Part shown: one piece after another, positions 60,307 through 64,000 of the stretch
Numbering within the stretch: position 1 is the first letter of the stretch
Layout: each line of letters begins with the position of its first letter
From: Actinoplanes lobatus
GTDB taxonomy: Bacteria > Actinomycetota > Actinomycetes > Mycobacteriales > Micromonosporaceae
Direction of reading: 5' to 3'
Length of the DNA: 64,000 nucleotides
Assembly (NCBI RefSeq): GCF_014205215.1
Contig: NZ_JACHNC010000001.1
Coordinates: forward strand, 7,622,501 to 7,686,500
Made by a program: the position numbers and the translations under genes
Notes under the pieces: model-generated
What the model was told of the DNA's origin: nothing
Database searches by the model: none
The model's input: only the letters and a program-made list of their open reading frames with translations

Positions 60307-61619
60307 GAGGGGTCTCCTTCTTCGGGGTGGGTTCCGGTCACGTCGCGGACCAGGCCTTGCAGCAGGGTGGCGGCCTCGACCAGGTCGCTGTTGGACTCCG
60401 GCGGATCGCGGTCGAGGATGTCGCGGACGTACCGGACCGGCAGGCCGGCGGCGTGGGCGATCTGCTCGGTGCCGGCGTCCGCCGGCAGGTTGAGGTGGGT
60501 GGTGAGCCGGCGCCGGGTGGCGTCGCGCAGCACCAGCATCGACTCGTCGCGGGCCCGGGCGATGGCGTAGAGGCGGGCGTGGCCGAGCATCGTCTCGTTC
60601 GCCGGGACCTGTGAGGGCAGCGGTTCGGCGACCGGGGCGCCGAGGCGGCGGGCGGCCGCGACGGCCAGCGCGATCAGGATGAGCACCAGCAGCAGCAGGG
60701 TGGCCCAGAACGTGGACGGCAGCGAGTTGAGCAACGGGTCGTCGCGCAGCGAACTGCCGCCCCCGGCGCTGCTGTCGCCCTCGCCTTCCCCGTCGCCTTC
60801 GCCTTCCGCTTCGCCCTGGCCGTCGCCCTCGCCCGGTTCGCCGTAGCCGCCGTCACCGTCGCCGTAGTAGTCGTCGTCGTAGTAGTCGTCGGTGGCGTCG
60901 GGGTCCGGCGTGTACTCGAACGTCGGCTGGGTGGGCGGCGGTGTCGTCGGGGTGACGTCCGGCTCGTGCACGTCCAGCCACACCACCCGGGTGTCGCGCG
61001 ACAGCAGCCCGACGGCGAGCGGGGCGTTGCCGTGCTCGGCGATCCGGTCGTCGCGGAACGGGTCGGGGGAGCCGGCCACCGTCACGAACAGGCCGTTGTG
61101 GCTGAACGACACCAGTCCGCCGGCGTAGCAGGTGGTGCCGACGTCGGCCTGGTACTCGGTGCGCAGCACGGCGGCCGGGCCGGCGGCCGCGGCGACCGGG
61201 TCGGCGCAGCCGGGGTCGGTGACCGTGCTGGTCCAGTGGCTGCCCTCGACCGTGACCGGCCAGTCGATGCGGCGCAGTGTCAGCTCGGACGGGGCGACCG
61301 CGACGATGTTCGTGCCGCGCGGCAGTTTCCGCAGCTCGGGCAGGTCGGCCAGGTCGGGGGTGGAGAGGAACAGGGTGGCCCGGCCGGCCTTGGTGACGGC
61401 GCTGACGGCCTGCTCGGTGGTGGTGGCTCGCTCGACGGTGACGCCCTCGGCGACCAGGCGTTCGGCCAGGGTGCCGCCGCTGATCTGCTGGACGTGCACC
61501 GGCGTCAGGTATTCGGGGTCGTCGGGGTCGGGTTGTTCGACGGCGTGCACGATCAGGGTGCCGGTGACCGCGGCGGTCAGCAGCCCGAACGGGATCGCGA
61601 CCCGCATCCAGCGTTTCAT
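60303..61619 (-). CDS. DUF4350 membrane protein
   Basis: 438 residues. A membrane helix near the N terminus (VAIPFGLLTAAVTGTLIVHA) is followed by an extracytoplasmic Rossmann-like domain (GGTLAERLVAEGVTVERATT; LFLSTPDLADLPELRKLPRG). Then comes a strikingly acidic, Gly/Tyr-rich linker (ATDDYYDDDYYGDGDGGYGE and EGEGDGEGEGDSSAGGGSSL) and a second helix (FWATLLLLVLILIALAVAAA) with a cytoplasmic tail. The N-terminal part matches DUF4350. The acidic linker is longer than usual. Confidence 0.9.
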
Positions 61620-62212
61620 CGGTCGGCTCCCGGTCCGGGTTGCAGGGCGGCGCGCACCTCGGCGGTCATCTCCCGCATCTTCTCGTCCTCGCCGCGGCCG
61701 GCCGGGCGGTGGCCGTACCAGATCTCGGAGAACAGGCCGGTGGCGCCGGTCAGCGGGGGGCTGAGTCGCGGGCGGCCGGTGCTCGCGGCGGTGGTCAGTT
61801 CGGCGGCGGTGGTGCCGGGTTCGGGGTCGATCACGCCGGCGCGGGTGAGGTCGGCGACGGTGTCGCGCAGGCGTTCGCGGATGGCTTCGGCGTAGCGGCC
61901 CTCGGAGGCCAGCCGGTCAGCCGTCGACTGCCGTACCAGAGCCGGGGCTTTTGTTTCTTTGCGCTTCTTATCTGCTTTGGCCGATTTGAGAACGGGTTCC
62001 TTCTTCTTCCCGTGCTTCGCCTTCTTCTTGCGGCGCCACCGCTTCCAGCTCGGCTTTTTCCAGGTGAATCGGGGCAACCGCCACGACACCCACGCCGGAT
62101 GCCAGTACCAGAGCGCCGCGACCAGGCCGGTCACCGCGAGCAGGATCAACAGCATCAGGCCGGGCGGGATCACCTCGAAGACCCGGCCCAGGAACTCGTC
62201 GTACCCTCTCAT
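61616..62212 (-). CDS. DUF4129 membrane protein
   Basis: 198 residues from the ATG at 62212, overlapping the upstream stop (ATGA). One membrane helix (GLMLLILLAVTGLVAALWYW) is followed by a very basic segment (WKKPSWKRWRRKKKAKHGKK, then KADKKRKETKAPALV). The DUF4129 helix region is AIRERLRDTVADLTRAGVID, then PGTTAAELTTAAS. The Lys-rich part is encoded with more A/T than its surroundings. DUF4129 proteins accompany MoxR/DUF58/DUF4350 in actinobacteria; function unknown. Confidence 0.88.
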   Translation of the reverse strand: MRGYDEFLGRVFEVIPPGLMLLILLAVTGLVAALWYWHPAWVSWRLPRFTWKKPSWKRWRRKKKAKHGKKKEPVLKSAKADKKRKETKAPALVRQSTADRLASEGRYAEAIRERLRDTVADLTRAGVIDPEPGTTAAELTTAASTGRPRLSPPLTGATGLFSEIWYGHRPAGRGEDEKMREMTAEVRAALQPGPGADR

Positions 62213-63060
62213 CGCTTGGCCACCACCAGTGCCGCCGTCCCGTCCTCGCCGCGGCTGCGGGCCCGGCCCACCGCGATGTCCAGCCCTTCGGTACGAATCC
62301 GTGTCTCCGCCACCAGCACCGCGTCCAGGCAGGCCAGCGCCGCGTAGGCGATCGTGTTGGCGAACGCCCACGCGGCCGGCACCGCCCACACCATCCACGT
62401 CTGCGACCCCGGGATCGTGCCCAGCGTCTCGGCGACCGCCGTCCAGCCGGTGCCCAGCGCGAACCGGATCGCCAGCCACACGCCGTAGCCGAGCAGCCGC
62501 AACCCACCGGCGCGCATCCCGGCCCGGGTCGACAGGGCCGCGGACCGGCCGACGGCGATCATCGGGTTCCGGGCCCGTTCGAACGTGAGCACGGCCGGGG
62601 CCAGCCCGAACAGCGCCCAGATCAGGATCAGCCCGAGGAAGCCGCCGAACGTGGCCGCGTACGCCACGGCGCCCAGCACGAGGGCGAGCGGGATCGCCGC
62701 CAGCGGCCGGTAGCGGCGCCAGACCTCGAAGTGCGAGACCGTCCGGCCGAGCAGCGCCGGGCCGGCGGCGGCGCCCGCGTACGCGCCGAGCAGCGCGATC
62801 ACGAACGCCTCCATGGCGAACCCGGCGGAGATCATCATCCACCAGGGCAGGGACGGCTCGTCCGGCCAGTAGATCGGCGGGTCCAGATCCAGCATCGCCC
62901 GCCAGACGAACAGCACCGCCTGCTCGAGAATCGCCAGGGGCGCGGCCACGGCGAGCAGCGGCAGTGCCCGCTGCCGAAGCAGCGCCACCGCGGCGTCCAG
63001 GGTCTCGCCCCCGGTCATCGCCCTCATGGGAACGATTGCCGTCTCCCCGTTCGCCCGCAT
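62209..63060 (-). CDS. Integral membrane protein at head of DUF4129/MoxR operon
   Basis: About 283 residues from the ATG at 63060 (AGGA 8 bases upstream); longer starts are possible. Six or more membrane segments: ALPLLAVAAPLAILEQAVLF, WWMMISAGFAMEAFVIALLG, YRPLAAIPLALVLGAVAYAA, GFLGLILIWALFGLAPAVLT, LLGYGVWLAIRFALGTGW and VPAAWAFANTIAYAALACLD. The F-E-R-A-R-N-P loop is shared with glycerophosphoryl-diester-like membrane domains of unknown function. The end overlaps the DUF4129 start. Confidence 0.82.
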   Translation of the reverse strand: MRANGETAIVPMRAMTGGETLDAAVALLRQRALPLLAVAAPLAILEQAVLFVWRAMLDLDPPIYWPDEPSLPWWMMISAGFAMEAFVIALLGAYAGAAAGPALLGRTVSHFEVWRRYRPLAAIPLALVLGAVAYAATFGGFLGLILIWALFGLAPAVLTFERARNPMIAVGRSAALSTRAGMRAGGLRLLGYGVWLAIRFALGTGWTAVAETLGTIPGSQTWMVWAVPAAWAFANTIAYAALACLDAVLVAETRIRTEGLDIAVGRARSRGEDGTAALVVAKR

Positions 63061-63121
63061 GGCGGGCATCCTAGGTGAACCGCGCCGCCACCCGTACGGG
63101 TGGTCTGGCAAGGTTTCGATC

Positions 63122-64000
63122 ATGCGACTCTCGATCTGGCCCAGCGCGTCCCAGCCGTACGCCGGCATCCTGGAGGTGGCCCGGCATGCGGCCGACACCG
63201 GCTGGGACGGCGTCTACATCGCCGACCACTTCATGCCGAACCTGCCGATCGGCCAACGGCCCGAAACTCCGATGCTGGAGGCCGGTTCGCTGGCCGCCGC
63301 CCTGGGCGCGGCGATCCCGCGGGTGCGCATCGGCACGCTCGTCTACGGCAACACCTACCGGCATCCGGCGGTGCTGGCGAACATGGCCGCCACCGTCGAC
63401 CACATCACCGGCGGCCGGTTCGTCTTCGGTGTCGGCGCCGGCTGGCAGGTCAACGAACACCACCAGTACGGCATCGACCTGCCCCCGGTGAAACAGCTGC
63501 TGGACCGGTTCGTCGAGGCGTTGCAGGTGTGGCACGGCCTGCTGCGCACCCCGACCACCGACTTCACCGGCGAGTACTACCAGCTCACCGGCGCGGTCTG
63601 CGAACCCAAGCCGGTCCAGGACCCGTTGCCCATCCTGATCGGCGCCAAGGGCGAGAAACGGATGCTCAAGGTCGTCGCCGAATACGCCGACCTGTGGAAC
63701 ACGTGGGGCCTGCCGGACACGATCGCCCACAAGTCGCGGATCCTCGACGAGCACTGCGCCACCGTCGGCCGCGACCCTCGCGCGATCGGCCGGACCGCGC
63801 AGGCGCTGGTCGTCGCCGACGGCCCGCTGCCGCAGCACCTGCCGGTCCCGGTCTACGGCGGCTCCGCCTCCGAGATCGCCCGCACCGTCGACGGCTACCG
63901 CGCGATCGGCCTCGACGAGCTGATCATCCCGGACGGCCTGCTCGGCACGGGCGCCGAGCGGCTCAAGGCCCTCGACACCATCCAGGCCGTCGTGCGTTCC
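63122..64000 (+). CDS. LLM-class flavin-dependent oxidoreductase (partial at window end)
   Basis: 293 codons are visible, and the stop lies beyond the right edge. The luciferase-like TIM barrel begins MRLSIWPSASQPYAGILEVA and contains WDGVYIADHFMP, the V-R-I-G-T-L-V strand, TVDHITGGRFVFGVGAGWQV (the G-x-G-x-G-W motif), HQYGIDLPPVKQLLDRFVEA and KPVQDPLPILIGAKGEKRML. In actinobacteria most such proteins use F420 or FMN. It is divergent from the membrane operon. About a dozen residues are probably missing. Confidence 0.92.
   Translation, partial: MRLSIWPSASQPYAGILEVARHAADTGWDGVYIADHFMPNLPIGQRPETPMLEAGSLAAALGAAIPRVRIGTLVYGNTYRHPAVLANMAATVDHITGGRFVFGVGAGWQVNEHHQYGIDLPPVKQLLDRFVEALQVWHGLLRTPTTDFTGEYYQLTGAVCEPKPVQDPLPILIGAKGEKRMLKVVAEYADLWNTWGLPDTIAHKSRILDEHCATVGRDPRAIGRTAQALVVADGPLPQHLPVPVYGGSASEIARTVDGYRAIGLDELIIPDGLLGTGAERLKALDTIQAVVRS

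Overview
The window reads as high-GC actinobacterial chromosome, most likely from an Actinoplanes-like member of the Micromonosporaceae. The support is the strong G/C bias at third codon positions, frequent GTG and TTG starts, two DinB-like proteins of the mycothiol-dependent type, an orphan mycosin, a SigE-type sigma factor, and a SpoIIM/RDD/DUF58/MoxR membrane cluster. The genus is an inference. No rRNA, tRNA or CRISPR array was seen.

Left part (1-29 kb), mostly intact genes in small units. A cobalamin riboswitch precedes a four-gene overlapping operon: cbtB, cbtA, a phosphatase-like gene and a GNAT gene (448-2515). A mycosin-like protease overlaps a SUFU-domain gene. Next come a lipoprotein, an epoxide hydrolase, and a TetR/drug-efflux pair with two mirrored 18-bp operators. 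A secreted polysaccharide-degradation locus (11.1-18.7 kb) encodes a Tat-exported GH127-LamG enzyme, a GH43 enzyme with a discoidin module, and a 1092-residue helical-barrel glycosidase-like protein with two discoidin modules. After this are RidA/WYL, a small membrane protein with its HTH partner, a frameshifted LysR beside an MFS gene, a sigma/membrane-partner pair, a MazG-like enzyme and an FAD monooxygenase/TetR pair.

Middle part (29.3-46.1 kb), a decayed accessory island. It holds pieces of at least two tyrosine integrases (one with a nonsense codon, one with frameshifts), two serine-recombinase fragments, an IS21 helper tail, an internally deleted Tn3 transposase and an IS5-type fragment. 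It also holds truncated dehydrogenase, SDR and methyltransferase genes. The most interesting remnant is a broken pair resembling a Hachiman defence system (a DUF1837/HamA-like gene and a HamB-like helicase), cut off where a DUF2975/XRE pair now sits. Apparently intact cargo includes a NarL-type two-component system, two membrane proteins around a 200-bp direct duplication, a metallo-beta-lactamase protein with flavodiiron-type ligands, an orphan gene of about 455 codons, and one complete tyrosine recombinase next to a 19-bp-arm inverted repeat.

Right part (46-64 kb), core-like genes again: a serine hydrolase, an aminoglycoside-phosphotransferase-fold kinase, a MOSC protein, a HAD-like protein, DUF808, a PIN toxin-antitoxin pair, an alpha/beta hydrolase, an unrecognised coupled pair (a beta-propeller-like gene and a 379-residue gene), then RDD and SpoIIM back to back. 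These are followed by a reverse-strand five-gene run: membrane protein, DUF4129, DUF4350, MoxR ATPase, DUF58. The window ends inside an F420/FMN LLM-type oxidoreductase.
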